From Gnetum montanum (Eukaryota > Streptophyta > Gnetopsida > Gnetales > Gnetaceae), in assembly GCA_015680685.1 (NCBI GenBank), contig MNCI01027369.1:64001-96496 (forward strand): a DNA stretch of 32,496 bases, in the 5' to 3' direction. This document shows positions 1-11,685 of the stretch, one piece after another. Positions within the stretch are counted from its first letter, which is position 1. Every line of letters begins with the position of its first letter. The notes beneath the pieces were generated by a model, which was not told the DNA's origin, searched no databases, and saw only the letters and a program-made list of their open reading frames with translations. The position numbers and the translations under genes were made by a program.

Positions 1-1537
1 ATGATTGCCATCTGCACACACAACATAGTCACATATGAGAAAGTATAAGTAGATCACAATACTGTCGATACCTTGCCTAGGTGTAAGGTCCATTAGCTAA
101 GTTGTGATATGGATAATACAGATTCTAGAGATATAACACTGGTGATTACCCAAGGTGTAGGGGATAGGAAAAATTGAAAAAATTGGACCAAGGCACTCAT
201 GACAAAGAGAAATCCTCCGGTAGCAATAGAATGGAAAAAGATAAGGAATGAGAAAGATGGAGAAAGAGGAACAACAACAACGCAAATAAAAATTGGATGC
301 TAGAGATGGGAATGAAACACCAAATGTTGATTGTGGTAATTTTTAAGGGAAAGAATTTAACTGATGTACCAAATAGGAATGCCAGTGGGTCCTCCCCAAA
401 GTAGGCTCATGCCTTTGATGCCCTAACAAACCCTCATTCAAAGAATCCGTAGGCCCTAAGAATGTCATTTGTAAGCAAGAGTTAAAGAGTTAACCACAAA
501 AATTTACCAAAGAGACAATGATGCATCAACCAAGATATGGACTACTAATATAACCGACAATGAAGTGGAAAATGGAGAAAGAATGATGGAGAGAAGGGAA
601 TGGAATGGAGTCCCAAGAACAAGGTAATGTACAGACCCTTATGTATTTATGGTTCATGTGACTAAGTAGATCTCATTCCAAATCTATCCTCAAATAATCC
701 ACATCCAATTAATTTGCATTAATACACTTGGCCAATCCATCCACTCGAAGTAAGCAAGGATGCTTTCACCAAAGAGTCAACACCATTCCGAAGGAGAAGT
801 AGGAAGCAAGGAAAGAGGGCTTTAGTTAGAGGAAACATGTTGGTTTAGTTACATAACCAGTGCATGTAGCCTAGATGAGTATTTTGTCTAAGGGGTGTGC
901 TTTAAATTCTCACTTTTTTTTGTGTGAGAACCACACCATGCAAAGACGTATTTTTATTTTTATTTTTATTTGCTCAGCTTTCCATTAATGGAGCAATGTT
1001 AGAATGGTAAAAAGACTCAAGAAGAAAATATCCAAGCACCCAAGAGAATGGCCACCACAAATGTGTCAAATTCCTTTGAAGTCACACCCTTTTCAGTCCT
1101 TGACTCCTTCCTTAGTTTGAGAAATGCCCAATCACCAATTCGTTAAAAGTTTAATTATTAAAGGAGGAGACTGTACAGTTCCAAGCCAAGGGAGACCATA
1201 AAAATTTATGGATACATGGACGACATGGATTCATTGCTTGTCATATCAGAAGAACCATACCTTAATATCAACATTACAACTCAAAGGTAAAATCCAAACA
1301 TTAGCAATTAATAGAATACAGTTCATACCATGATCATGAGCAGTTATTTCATGACAAATTTAGCAAACAAACAAAAACAAGCATAAAAAAAGCAAGAAAA
1401 ATAGGAACAAAATGTTACACAAAGAAATTAAAAAGTATAATCGATGGTGAAAAACAAAAACAAGAAAATTTAAAGAAATTTGTAAAACAAAAATGTGTAA
1501 AACAAAAACTTAAAAAGGAACTAAGGGCCTCTAATGA
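1..1537 (-). other. 3' noncoding tail of element A
   Basis: Between the end of pol and the (unseen) 3' LTR. It aligns, in inverse orientation, with 29520 to about 31060 of element C, so it is a genuine part of the family rather than later insertion. I see no coding frame kept in both copies. It contains the conserved stem-loop at 894-937 and A-rich runs near 1370-1510. Confidence 0.75.
894..937 (-). other. Conserved nested stem-loop in 3' noncoding RNA (element A)
   Basis: The inner arms are TTCTCAC (907-913) and GTGAGAA (924-930), with a homopolymer-rich loop; the outer arms are GGTGTG (894-899) and CACACC (932-937). All pairs are Watson-Crick. The homologous place in element C (30049-30094) keeps both stems, one position as a G-U pair in the element-sense RNA. 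The function is unknown. Confidence 0.6.
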
Positions 1538-2929
1538 TTAGTAGAGGTGGCCATCTTCCCCATGACTAAGTTGGAAGGAGGAGATCCAAAATAGTGAGCA
1601 TGGTCATCCCTTTGTAGTGATATTTTGTGCACTGACCATTTCATATTTATGGAAGGGTTTGGTCTATTGCACATTGACTAATAATCTTTTATTAGGGCTC
1701 TCAGGTTTGTATATTGTCATGGCCCCTGAAGGAAAGGTTGCATAAATAATGTAAGGTTCCTCCCACAATGTTTGAAATTTTGTGTGTTGTGGAACATGTG
1801 TGGGGTTCCAGTATAGAACCTTATCTCCTAGTTGGTGCTTAACCTTTCAAATTTTCAAGTCATGATGTTGCTTATTATATTCCTTGTGCAACTCATTTGA
1901 TGACAGGGTAGCTAATCAATTTTTTTCTAGCATGCTTAAAGTTGCCAACCTTTGTTTTTGTGCTAGATCAAGATCGAGGTGGAGGTCACAAGCTGTTGAT
2001 AGTGTATGGAGCTTAATTTGAATCGGGAGCATTGCAAGTTTTCTGTACACTAACTCATAGGGAGAGTAGCCTATAGGGAGTTTCCAAGTGGATCGGTATT
2101 CCCAAAGAGCATTGTTCAATTTAGTGCTCCAATCTCGTCTATATTTGCTAATTGTTCTAGTCAATATTTTAGTGATCTCCCTATTGGTGACCTTAGCTTG
2201 TCCATTAGCTTGGGGGTGGTTAGGTGTAGTCAGTTTATGTTCAACCCCTAAGCATTGCATTAGCTTTCGAAAAGTTGCATCTGTGAAGTGAGTTCCATTA
2301 TCCAAATTAAGTACACATGGCACACTGAACCTATTTACAATTTTTTGTTTCAAAAATCATGTAGTTGTGGATGATGTGCAGTCCTTAATAGTAGCTGCTT
2401 TAGCCCATTTCATTAGATAGTCTACGACAACTACAATGTAAGCTTTTCCATTGGACATTGGTGTAATAGGTCCCATAAAGTCTATTTCCCAAATTTCAAA
2501 GGGTTCTAATGGTTGAATCCATTGTTGTAGATCCTCCATTCTAGCAGTCATTCCTCCATCACATTGACAGCACTCACAGGATTGGACAAATTGATAAGCA
2601 TCCTGAAATAATGTTGGCCAGTAATATCCTGCAAGCAAGATCTTAATAGTCGTTTGTCTCCTTGCATAGTGATCCCCACAAGGGCCCTCATGAGTGTCTT
2701 GGAGAACTCTCAGTTGGTCTACTTTGGGTACACACCATCGAACCAATCCATTAGGACACACTTTGTAAAGTTGTCCATTGATCTCCATGAAGTACTTGGC
2801 TCTATGAAGAAATTTTTGTTTCTTCCTATAGTCCAGCTCTTATGGTGTTTGTTGAGTAAGGAGATAGGTAAGAATACCACTATACCAATTTGTTTCCATG
2901 GGTTGGTTATTCACTACACCAGCAAAGAG
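1538..2929 (-). pseudogene. Integrase with GPY-like C-terminus (element A), broken
   Basis: The zinc-binding HHCC region (HEGPCGDHYARR, then CECC) lies at about 2700-2570, the first catalytic Asp in IDFMGP near 2480, and the second in NLDNGTHF near 2310. The third catalytic residue, Glu in the family motif NGQAE, reads Lys here (NGQAKVTNREI; codon at 2192-2194). A TGA at 2357-2359 splits the domain and is shared with C. The C-terminal module near 1800 reads LWEEPYII where C has the canonical GPY. The reading frame ends at TAA 1538-1540. There is no chromodomain. Confidence 0.9.
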
Positions 2930-3639
2930 GGTTTCATTAAGAAAGTGATCAGACATTACATATTCATCCTCTTTGCATTCCCAGTGCAACCAAGATAAAT
3001 GATCTGCAACTATGTTCTTGGTGCCTTTTCGATCAACCATCATTAAATCGAACTCCTGTAGGATTACCAGCCATTGTATAATATGAGGGCTAACCATTGG
3101 CTTGTTCATAAGGAATCTAATTGCACTATGATTCATGTGGATAAAAACTTTGTAACCTAACACATAGTGCCTAAACTTATCCAGTGCAAACACTATAGCT
3201 ATTAGTTCTTTCTTTGTAGTTGTGTAGTTAAGTTGTGCACTGGCGATACTTCAACTTGCATAGTGGATGTAGTAAGGATGTTGTTGTTCATGTTGTTGGT
3301 CATCTAACTATGTAAGTACGGCTCCTAAGGCATAAGTGGATGTGTCTGTCATGATGTGGAATGGTCGGGACTAGTCAGGAGCTTGTAGAATGGGAGTTTC
3401 TATTAGCTTTTGTTTTAGGGTTTGGAATGCACGTTCACATTCCCTAGTCCACTAAAACAGTACATCCTTCTTGGTTAGTTCTACCAATGGTTTGGTAGTC
3501 TTGGAGAAGTTCTCAATGAATATCTTATAATAGCTAGTGTATTCAAGGAATGACCAAATATCTTTGATAGTTTCCGGTTGATGGGTGATTGCTTAGATAA
3601 CCCTAACTTTATCTAGGTCTACCTCTATTCTTGCATGTG
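2930..3639 (-). pseudogene. RT thumb and RNase H (element A), broken
   Basis: The thumb (TIKDIW, then a degraded FLGHxxYY-like segment near 3560) is followed by RNase H. A conserved PDxSRPFH carries TAG at 3371-3373 where relatives have Trp, and TAG at 3308-3310 lies a little further on; both stops are shared with C. The C-terminal half is open (3193-2840) and contains HMNHSAIRFLMNKP, LQEFDLMMVDRKG and VADHLSWL, which is typical Athila-branch wording. The role would be degradation of the RNA strand during reverse transcription. Confidence 0.85.
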
Positions 3640-4620
3640 AAACCTTATGCCCAAGTACTATGTCCTCTTGGACCATCAAATGGCTTTTTTCTAGCTGAGC
3701 CTTAGATTGGTTTCTACACATATTTTTAGCACTTTCTCTAATCAGTCCAAAGCTTGATTAAAACTCGTTCCATAGGTGGAGAAGTCGTCCATGATGACTT
3801 CTACTCCATTTCCAACCTGCTATTGGAATATTCTTAGAACTAGGCGTTGAAACATGGAAGGGGCATTACACAAGCCAACTGGCATTTGTTTATATGCAAA
3901 CATTCCCCAAGGACTGGTGAATGTTTTCTTGGCTTGGTCTTTTGGGGCTATTCGTATTTGGTTGTACCCGCCATAGCCATCCAGAAAACTATAATAACGA
4001 TGCCCTTCTATGGTGTCTAAGACTTGGTCAATGAATGGCAACAAAAAGTGATTCTTAAATGTTGCCATGTTCAATAGCCTAAAATCTATGCATACCCTCC
4101 ATTTACCTCCCTTTTTAGGCATTATTACTAGAGGGTTAACCCATTCACTATCAGCAATGGGATATATGAACCCAGCCTTAAGAAGTTGTTCTAATTCTTC
4201 TTTTACCACTTGCTTCAGTTTTGGGTTCAATCACCTTTGCAGTTTTTTTTGAGGTTTCATGGAAGGGTCAGTGTAAATCCTATGTTGGCATATCCTAGGA
4301 TCGATTCCAATTATTTCAGGATATGACCAGGAAAAGGCTTTTGACCACTTGTTTATTACTTCCAACAATTTCCATTTTTGTTTGGAAGCAAGTTTTGCAT
4401 TAATGATCACCGATTTTCCATTTTCAAGGGTCATATATTCTAGACCAATGGGCAATGATTTCAATTCTAGGGGCTCTTGTCTAAATTTTTTAGGAATTTC
4501 CAACTTCCTCCAATTGATTTTTTCCAGATTAAGATTTGGAAGTTGGCTGCAGACTTGCTCTAGTGCATCTGTGCTTTTGATATATGTGCAAGTTATTCCC
4601 TCAGTTAGTTTCATGCACAT
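3640..4620 (-). pseudogene. Reverse transcriptase (element A), broken
   Basis: The N-terminal part (4620-4231) and the RT core (4230-3820) are in one frame, separated only by a TGA at 4228-4230. Visible motifs are the palm region with IMPKKGGKWRVCIDFRLLN, then FLDGYGGYNQI, FTSPWGMFAY and GLCNAPSMFQRL. The catalytic box reads IMDD near 3790, in place of the YxDD/FMDD seen in active relatives, followed by DFSTYG. The sequence then decays into the thumb. This is the best preserved stretch of element A. Confidence 0.9.
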
Positions 4621-4764
4621 GAGTGAGTTGCTCTCTTAATCAGTTATCAGCCATTAGGTGTCTTCTTGTTGTGTGGCTACTACATACAGGAACTTTTGTA
4701 TATTAATATCTTGTGCACACTGGTTGCATGTAAGTAATGCTAAACTTTGCACAACCCTTGATCT

Positions 4765-5864
4765 CTACACGCAATTGCACCCTATGTCACTGTATGCGAT
4801 GCATGGAACCTTCTTCTTCTCAATCTTTCCAAAAGTGTTTTTCTTGGATATTTCTAGGAAAAGATTACAGATCCCTAGGCATGCATCTATAGTACTTAGC
4901 CAAGCCCTTTCCATTATGATTGGAAAGTTTCCTTTATTGTTATTTACTTGTATCACTAGGAACTCGGTTGGGTACAACCACATACACACAGTGGTGACGA
5001 TGTCCTCCACTAGTCCCAAGGGGATAGTGATGGACTGGTCAGCCATCTCTAAGCAAATATTGCTCTTTTTCAATGAAGGAAGGTTCTAGGCCTTGTACAT
5101 TTCTTACAATATTAAGTTGACTCTGGAACCTGAATCTAGAAGAGCTTTACATGGATCATTCCTAGTGATTTGGAGATAGATTAGAGGGCTTCTAGGGTTA
5201 GAAAATTTCTTGGGAAGGTGGCCTACCTTTATCCAGTCAGTAACAACATGTGTTAACATAACCCTATGCGTTGAGCTTGGTGTTTGGTTTGAAGGGAGCT
5301 CTAAAGATTTATTTGATGGGGAGGCATTTTGAGATTTAATTGCTTGTGGTTGTAAGGGCTTTGTTGGACTGTTGGGTCTAAAAAAAGTTCTTTTCTTCAT
5401 ATGGTTGTTAGATCAATGGGTTGAGGATTTATGGCCCTTGTGGCATTGTGTTGTTGTGGTTGAGTAGGGAGTTCCCCTTGCATTGCTGGGGCAAGTGGTA
5501 ATGGAGCCATTGGTGTGAGAGCTGTGAGTGAATTTGGAGGATGGTGTATTTGTGGGTTATCTTCCCTGGGAGAAGGAGTTCTAAAATATTCATGGGCTTG
5601 GTAATGATTTTGTGGTGTACCGTGATCAATAGAGTCACATGGAAATATTGGATGCTACATGTAGTAGCCATATGGATCAGGTTGTCAGTATGGGTATTGT
5701 TACCTTGGTGGTGGCATCCCCCATGACTGTGGATGCTGCCACTATTGATGTTGCTTAATAGGTTGTGGTGGAGTTCCACTTGAATAATATGTTGTTGGTT
5801 GGTGGAACTACCTTGGGTTACCTTGGGGATAAGGTAACTGCTGGGGTGTCTATCGTTTATTTAG
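4765..5864 (-). pseudogene. Gln/Pro/Tyr-rich linker and aspartic protease (element A), broken
   Basis: The first part (5864-5420) is a Gln/Pro/Tyr-rich spacer between the zinc knuckle and the protease, with stops shared with C at 5865-5867, 5818-5820, 5742-5744, 5700-5702 and 5655-5657. The protease follows at 5400-4765: the active-site motif ALLDSGSRVNLI is intact near 5115, and the second conserved region with IIMERAWLSTIDA is near 4910. TAG at 5086-5088, just after the active site, is also present in C. A retropepsin of this type would cut the Gag-Pol precursor; this copy cannot be made in one piece. Confidence 0.8.
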
Positions 5865-5867
5865 TCA

Positions 5868-7777
5868 TGGGTTAAGTGCATACACCCCAGACTCTTGTAG
5901 ATGTGAGATTAGTAGGTAGCATCCCTTAGGATGGTCATATTGGCATATCTCACATCCACTATCATTATCTGTGTCTAAATGCACAACCTCTTTTGTGAAG
6001 GCTATATTACCTTACCATTGTTATGTGCATTTTCCACTTCTTTTTTTTTCTTTTTGTCATGGTCACTAACTCACCCTTAGACTCCTCTACAATTTTTAGA
6101 ATAGTTTCAAACCTACTATCTAGGGAGTCCCACATTTGGTCTACCATTGCTGATACTTCTAATGTTAATTTTTGAAGAGGTAAAGTTTTCCAATTTACCA
6201 TCCCTTTGAATGATGGCTCTTCCTCCTCCTCACAAAATCTCACTCCTTTCCTTTAGAGGGAAGGATCCTAGTTGTATTCTTCCACATTTTCTCTCTTCTA
6301 TAGCTCACCTACTTCCTTGGCAACTTGCTCTAGTAGTTTATGGATTTGATGCGACTTAAGCTTAGATAACCTTCCTTGGGCATATTTCCCAAGGGTTCTT
6401 CTTATTTCATGCCTAAGTCCATCCACAAGATGGCATAGTTGATCCTGCTACGAATAACCATGGTCAGGACAACGATGTAATAGTGCATAATAGTGGCTCA
6501 TGGCAGCATCTAAGGGTTCATGATTTCCTTGCTTCCATCCTTGGATTTTCTTTCACAAGTTAGACACTCAGGAATACATTTAGTACTTATCATTAAATAG
6601 TTCTAACATTGTACTTCACCTCCTAATGGATTCTAGTTCTAAGGACTGGTACCAACTCTTAGCTTCTTGGAAACAACTTTAATTTTTTCCATTGGTTTTC
6701 TATGTTTTGCAAGGTACATGCATCATGGAATGCTTGCAAATGATTTTGAGAATCAGTGTTGTATCCCCCTTCAAATCATGGGATATTATTCATGTCTAAC
6801 CTCTTGATCCTACTATCCTTTTGGTGCCTTGTTGGAATTCTAATGGCCTCTATTATATCTAACATGCTTCTTGTTGCAACTAGGGGTTCTTTGTGATCAT
6901 CTTGTTCATAGCATCTATGGTGTCTACGCAATGCCCTACTCTCCCTTCTTCTATGCTTTGATTCGCTAGAGTGCCCTCATCCTCATTCTTGACTATCTTG
7001 TCAATGACTCTCATTTTGTTTTCCCTTATCCTCACGTTTGGTTTCCTTATGACTATGTCCTGACATAGAAGGAGAGGGTGAAGGTGACGATGAAGGTGAA
7101 GAAGGAGGAGAGCCATCACCATGATGATGTGTTCGACCTTCTCTTCGGTGGTCTCAACCTTGATCATGATCATGATTAGAATGTCCACTTCTATTGTGTG
7201 TTTGTGTTCCTTTGTTGAACACTTCATGCTTGTGGGTACCAAAACCAGGGTTGTGAATAGTGGAGTGAATGTTTTGATACACCACCTCCTAACCAATGTC
7301 AGGAGGAGAAACATTGTTCCATGGGGAATCCATTGGAACAAGTTCACCATCCTAAATTTCACTTAAAATGTGTGGAACGTTATGGGGCCATTTACCCTTC
7401 AAAGACATATGGTATCTCTCCTATCACAAGTCCCTTTGACATTGCACTTTTGTGGGATGATAATTCCTTGTGTCATGATCACATGCAATGTATTCAACGA
7501 ATAAGAGTGACATGCCAATTCGTGAGAGAGCACGAAGAAGCATGTTGGGAACTGATCGATTTGGGGGTAACACTATGTTACCCTCCAAGTCTCTCCAACA
7601 CAGTTGTTCATCTTGGTGGAGAATAAAGGTGAAATCAGGTGCATACTCATCGGGAAGAGTATATACCACACAAAACTGTTGAGGAACTAGCGGATCTTGG
7701 TTATGTGTATTATGTCACCGACTACCTCCTGTATTAGTCCTAGGCAGTGAAGTGCTCTTATGCAAAGAAGAAGACAT
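5868..7777 (-). pseudogene. gag (element A), broken
   Basis: Capsid/nucleocapsid part of the polyprotein. The start is ATG at 7777, aligned with the ATG of gag in element C. Parts in order: an N-terminal block with FILHQDEQL (near 7620); a His/Arg/Ser-rich basic stretch (about 7190-6890); the capsid core with FEGGYN and NHLQAF (about 6790-6400); and a zinc knuckle of the form CxxCxxxHxxxC (about 5950-5915). Several TAG, TGA and TAA codons interrupt it, including a TGA-TAG pair where C has CAA CAA, and TAG at 6448-6450 shared with C. Two overlapping open frames on this stretch are out-of-frame shadows. Confidence 0.85.
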
Positions 7778-7903
7778 TTTGTGTTCATTTGGTGTGCAAT
7801 GTACCATTGTTTTGTATTTCTTTGATTAACCTTAAGGGTTCGTTCTAATACTCCAATGATATGAATGATCTCCTATGTTCTATGTAGTGCACAAACAACT
7901 AAG

Positions 7904-7921
7904 TCCCTCGCAACGATGCCA
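7904..7921 (-). promoter_or_regulatory. Primer-binding site, tRNA-Asp type (element A)
   Basis: One base inside the LTR, the minus strand reads TGGCATCGTTGCGAGGGA. Plant Athila-type elements use TGGCGCCGTTGCCGGGGA, complementary to the 3' end of tRNA-Asp; 14 of 18 bases match and most differences are transitions. This is where minus-strand DNA synthesis would start. Confidence 0.75.
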
Positions 7922-7922
7922 A

Positions 7923-8716
7923 TGATGAGTGGCGAGGTACCCCTACACCCAACCATACGAATACGAACATAGCACACGCAATCTGCTTGAACTCCAAGGA
8001 CTAAGTGTTACATGCCTTAATGGAACACTCAGCTTTAATCAATTGTTGTCTTTCCAAACTTACTTGTAGTTTCATGGTTGTATGATTAAGTAAGCTTGAG
8101 GTACATGATTTTTCTGTAGCTTTTGAGTTTTTATGCCTTTTGCTAATAAAGGAAAGGGAGAGAAAACTAAGTGGCTAACTTACATTAACTATTCATTAAC
8201 TAAGTTCTAAATGTTCCTAACACTAGTATCCATTCCCACTTGTCGTACACATCCTGAACCAATGTAACGCTACTGGGATTACCAAATGCTAATCGTTACT
8301 AGGTTACCAAGCACTACACGCATGCTCGAAGCGGTCGTATTGAGTGTATTTAACTAAAGGATTTAAGGGTTGAGAGAGATATTAATTAACTAAGAAATCA
8401 TTAAACAACAATTAATCACTAATTAGCTTAATCTATATGTTGCAAGGTTTATCATAAAGTTCATCTTTATTATCGTTCACAAAATTGTGCTCAGGTACAA
8501 ATTGCTTGAATAAAGATCCGTTCACTTTATAACTCCTACTATGGGCACACAAAAATAATTCTAACTCTGGAATAACAAAATTGCAAGAGTTTAGCTAAGG
8601 GTCTAAATCCCTAACTATGGGAACAAAGGATGCCACCTCTTATTTATAGAAGATGAGGCAAGACGCGATATCACCTATGGGATATCATGTGGTAGCTATG
8701 ATATCGTGGTTCATCA
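7923..8716 (-). repeat. 5' LTR of element A (794 bp)
   Basis: On the minus strand it starts TGATGAACCACGATATC and ends CTCATCA, the same ends as the LTRs of element C, and it aligns with them throughout (TATA box, polyadenylation region, U5 repeats). U3 is short, with three GATATC cores at 8700, 8681 and 8667, about 60 bp before the TATA box at 8641-8648. A primer-binding site follows at once, so this is the 5' LTR. It is shorter than the 855-bp LTR of C partly because it has fewer U3 repeat units. Confidence 0.88.
8641..8648 (-). promoter_or_regulatory. TATA box of element A LTR
   Basis: TATAAATA on the minus strand, at the same place as TATAAATA in the LTRs of B and C, downstream of the GATATC repeats. 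It would direct Pol II transcription of the element from the LTR. Confidence 0.65.
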
Positions 8717-9259
8717 ACACCAATTTCATCAAAAAATTCTTTTTATTTTAAAAGTTTGATCAAAGTCAATAGAAGTCAATGATGGTCAATAGCTGCATCG
8801 GTGAGCTCTTGTCAATGTAGTGCAAAAATACTATATATACCATTGGACACTTTGAAATTTTTTACAATTTGCTCATAATAGATGGGGTATATTTGTAATT
8901 TTTTAGAGGCCAAAATCTTCTAGAGCCCATAACTTTCAAACCCTATGTCTAAATCACTCCGTTTTTTGATCTTGCACTTACCAAAGGTAAGATCTTTATT
9001 GTAGGGGCCAAAAACCTTAAGGTTTTTAATAAAATTTTTGAAAATTTTTCTAACACCCCCAAGGGTTAGTAAACTTAACAACATAAAAATATCAACTCTT
9101 TTAACAATTAACCCTTCCAAAAACCTTTAGGATGATTTATCAATGATAATGCATAAATAAAAATAACAATTAGATTAATTAAAGCAACCATAATCACAAC
9201 TTAGCCAAGTGTAACTATCCTGAAGAGTTAAGGTATCCCAATTATTTTAAGGTTACACA
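8717..9259 (+). repeat. LTR-like fragment, plus orientation (possible start of element B)
   Basis: A TATA-like ACTATATATACC lies near 8830. A 'cataactttcaaacc' phrase of a kind common in the transcribed part of plant LTRs is at about 8929. The stretch around 9045 (TTTTTCTAACACCC) resembles TTTTTCTAATACCC on the minus strand near 21730, in the LTR ahead of the second additional-ORF fragment. Three GTCAAT-containing units of about 10 bp lie at 8764-8792. Element A is inserted at its left edge. No ORF is credible here. Confidence 0.35.
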
Positions 9260-11675
9260 ATGATTGTTAATCCATGGTCTTATTATGATCATAGATGGCA
9301 CCCAAACAAAAATGTCCATAGGAAGGAGAACCCTCACAACCATGAGAGAAGAAACCTAGAGCTAGAAGGGGCTAGCAGGAACAAGGCCAAGAACAACAAG
9401 AGGCGACCCATGCAATGGGACCTCTTCAAGAGGAGTTTGAAGTAGAATTTGTTCAATAGATAATAGAGGAAGAAGTGCTTATAGAACAATCCCAATGAGG
9501 AGAAGTGCCTAAACCCATGCCAAGGCTTGAGGTCAGTTTGACTTAAGCCTACCTAGACATCATCAAGTCTCAAGAAATCCAAAGATCAATTCTTCAAGAG
9601 ATAAACTTCTAGCCATTTTGGAGAAAGTTATAGAGGATGTCAAGACATAATTGCAAGCCTCTCCCATGTGGCCAGTCATCACATCTAGTGGGGAATGGTA
9701 CATGGGAGAGACCTATCTCTTATGGGGTAGCTAAAGGCTAGGGTCCATTGTCAAAATCAAGGACATTCAAGTGTCCTACTTGGCAAAAGCTATTGCACAT
9801 GCATTGGGATTGCCAGACATTGAAACATAGTTGGTCGAGATATCAACAAAAGGTGATCCTGAGGTAAAAAAGAAATTTACTCAATGATGCTATAGGGTGG
9901 ATTGTAAGGAGTATGGTGCCCTCACACTGGTGGAGTGGATTTATTTCAAGATTATGTCCTATCACCTCAATCCAATAGCGAGGCTAATCAAGGTGATTAC
10001 TTTCTTCACCCAAGCATGCACCACTCTAAGTGGAAAATTTCCCATTAAGCTTCCATAGCTGATTTATTTAAAGATCAAGAAATGCTTTAAGGAAAATGAA
10101 TGTGGAAGGAAGACCCTACCCTTTTCATGTCTTATCAAAAAACTATGCAAAACAATAGGCATTATTCACTATTCTACTGATGCTCTTAGGCATGCTCCCT
10201 TGGCCTCATGGATAGAAATCATAAAAGATAAGATGCTAACGATCACTCAAGAACAGGAGCTACCACCACCACCACCTACTTAGGAGACAACACCAGAGGC
10301 CCATGTAGTTCTTGAGTGTCTATGTCAAATCTAAGAATAGGTCTTGAGTGAACAAAGGCAATAAGTAGGAATGAGTGGGATAGATCCATCTATGTATCAA
10401 CCAACGATGAGTCACCTTAATGCGGTTCCTTGAATAATTAGCCAGATAGAGAGCGTTGGTTCCATTTTCTGTACTCAAAGAACATAGCTACCTTCGAGGT
10501 TAGATCCCAAAGCTCAAGAGGTGATAGTGTCACTAGCAACACACTATCTATTTCCATAAATCTTTAGGAATGCCACCACTTTCTCATTGAGGTTGGAGGA
10601 AGGTGAAGAGGAAATTATATTGATGATGCAACACCAAGGGTAGCAAAAAAAAAAATAGAAGTGGTAGCTGATCATGTAGCTAAAGCATTGAATGCATCCA
10701 TGGCATCTATGCTAGATGTATCTACACTTTAATATGTGTAGACATATATAGGCACAGTCAGTAGGAAATTGAATGCAGCCTTGCACAAATAGTTGTTGGA
10801 ATGACTAGTAGGAACTGGGCAACCAAATTTGGACATCTTTGGTCTCTTGGAGAACATCATAACAACTCAGTTGGAATTGCTAAATTAAAGGGATAGATGC
10901 ATCATATTGGAAGGGCAACTAAAAATAGCCCAAGAGTAAAATCAATGCTTGGTCATGGAGGTTTCTAAACTTTGTGCCTGACTTGCAGAATAGAAATCCT
11001 TAGCCCAACAATGACAAGAGATGAAGCTATCAAATAGCTTTAAGAATGATTTCAAAAGGCTAAATAGGACATAGTAATGGCCATATTTAAATATTCCATA
11101 GAAAAAGATAAACATATTCCATGAAAAAGGACTTGAATCAAATGCACCAAGAGAATGAAGCATTGACCATGCAAAATCATCATCTGCAAAATGGTGATGC
11201 TCAGAGAGATCAAATGCAAGAATTAATTCATCAATGGCAGGAGAAGCTTGCTAAGGTAAACACTAAAGTGAGCAAATTAGCCATAAAAAACTACAATCTA
11301 TCAATGGAGGAGGTATGCACCTTGCCACAAAGTTTGCAATCGAGATCATCACTTAGAAGAACAAAGCCCTCAAATTTGAGAAAGTAAAGAATCACTACAA
11401 GGACCAGGTTGGCTTACAAAAGGAAATTAATGAAAAAAAAATCTAGATGACAAAGGTGAAAGTAAATGAAGCCCTCCAACAACTCTAACAAGGAAGAGAG
11501 ATGTGGCAACCCATCCTTAATGGGATTGACACCTATAATAAAGCAAAGATTTGCTTGAAGGAGTTGCAAATCAAGAAGATGACAAAGTACATGGAGTTGG
11601 CCAATATCCATTAGGTAAACATGGTAATGCTAATAGCTAGATGGTTGGCTACATTAACACATCTTTCCCTGTGTT
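9260..11675 (+). pseudogene. Additional ORF of a Tat/Athila-type retroelement (plant transposon-protein-like domain plus coiled coil), broken
   Basis: A basic N-terminus (9260-9445) is followed, after a frame change, by a Glu-rich stretch (9430-9560). After another frame change comes a domain from about 9669 to 10280: WPVITSSGEWYMGETYLLW, then AHALGLPD, LVEWIYFKIMSYHLNP and FSCLIKKLCKTIGI. This resembles the 'putative plant transposon protein' domain found as an extra ORF in Tat/Ogre/Athila-type elements; that family name is my recognition, not a search result. Only four stops fall in about 200 codons there (TAA, TAG, TGA, TAG), all explicable by C-to-T change of CAA, CAG or CGA. A proline-rich linker (10261-10280) and a coiled-coil region rich in Gln, Glu and Lys (about 11121-11600) follow. 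The coding feel continues to about 11670, just before the LTR. The role in the element is unknown. Confidence 0.55.
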
Positions 11676-11685
11676 AATGAGGGCT

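Larger units (their letters stand above)
1..8716 (-). mobile_element. Element A: Athila/Tat-type Ty3-gypsy retrotransposon, decayed, 3' end outside window
   Basis: Read on the minus strand the order is LTR (8716-7923), primer site, gag, protease, RT, RNase H, integrase, then a noncoding tail that runs off the left edge. RT before RNase H before integrase is the gypsy order. The tRNA-Asp-type primer site, the RNase H wording around LQEFDL and VADHLS, and an integrase ending in a GPY-like module without a chromodomain point to the Athila/Tat branch. Every domain carries stops or frameshifts, so it cannot make a working polyprotein. By alignment with element C, its 3' LTR should begin roughly 300 bases beyond the left edge. 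The right flank after the LTR is ACACC (8717-8721); the matching target duplication would lie outside the window. Confidence 0.9.

Noticed and set aside
6880-7362. 160-codon minus-strand frame, with a similar 169-codon plus-strand frame at 23773-24282
   Set aside because: Both are out-of-frame readings of the His/Arg/Ser-rich part of gag. The true gag frame is identified by the conserved blocks on both sides.
8764-8792. Short GTCAAT triplication considered as a regulatory array
   Set aside because: Three imperfect units of about 10 bp in AT-rich sequence; not distinguishable from chance.
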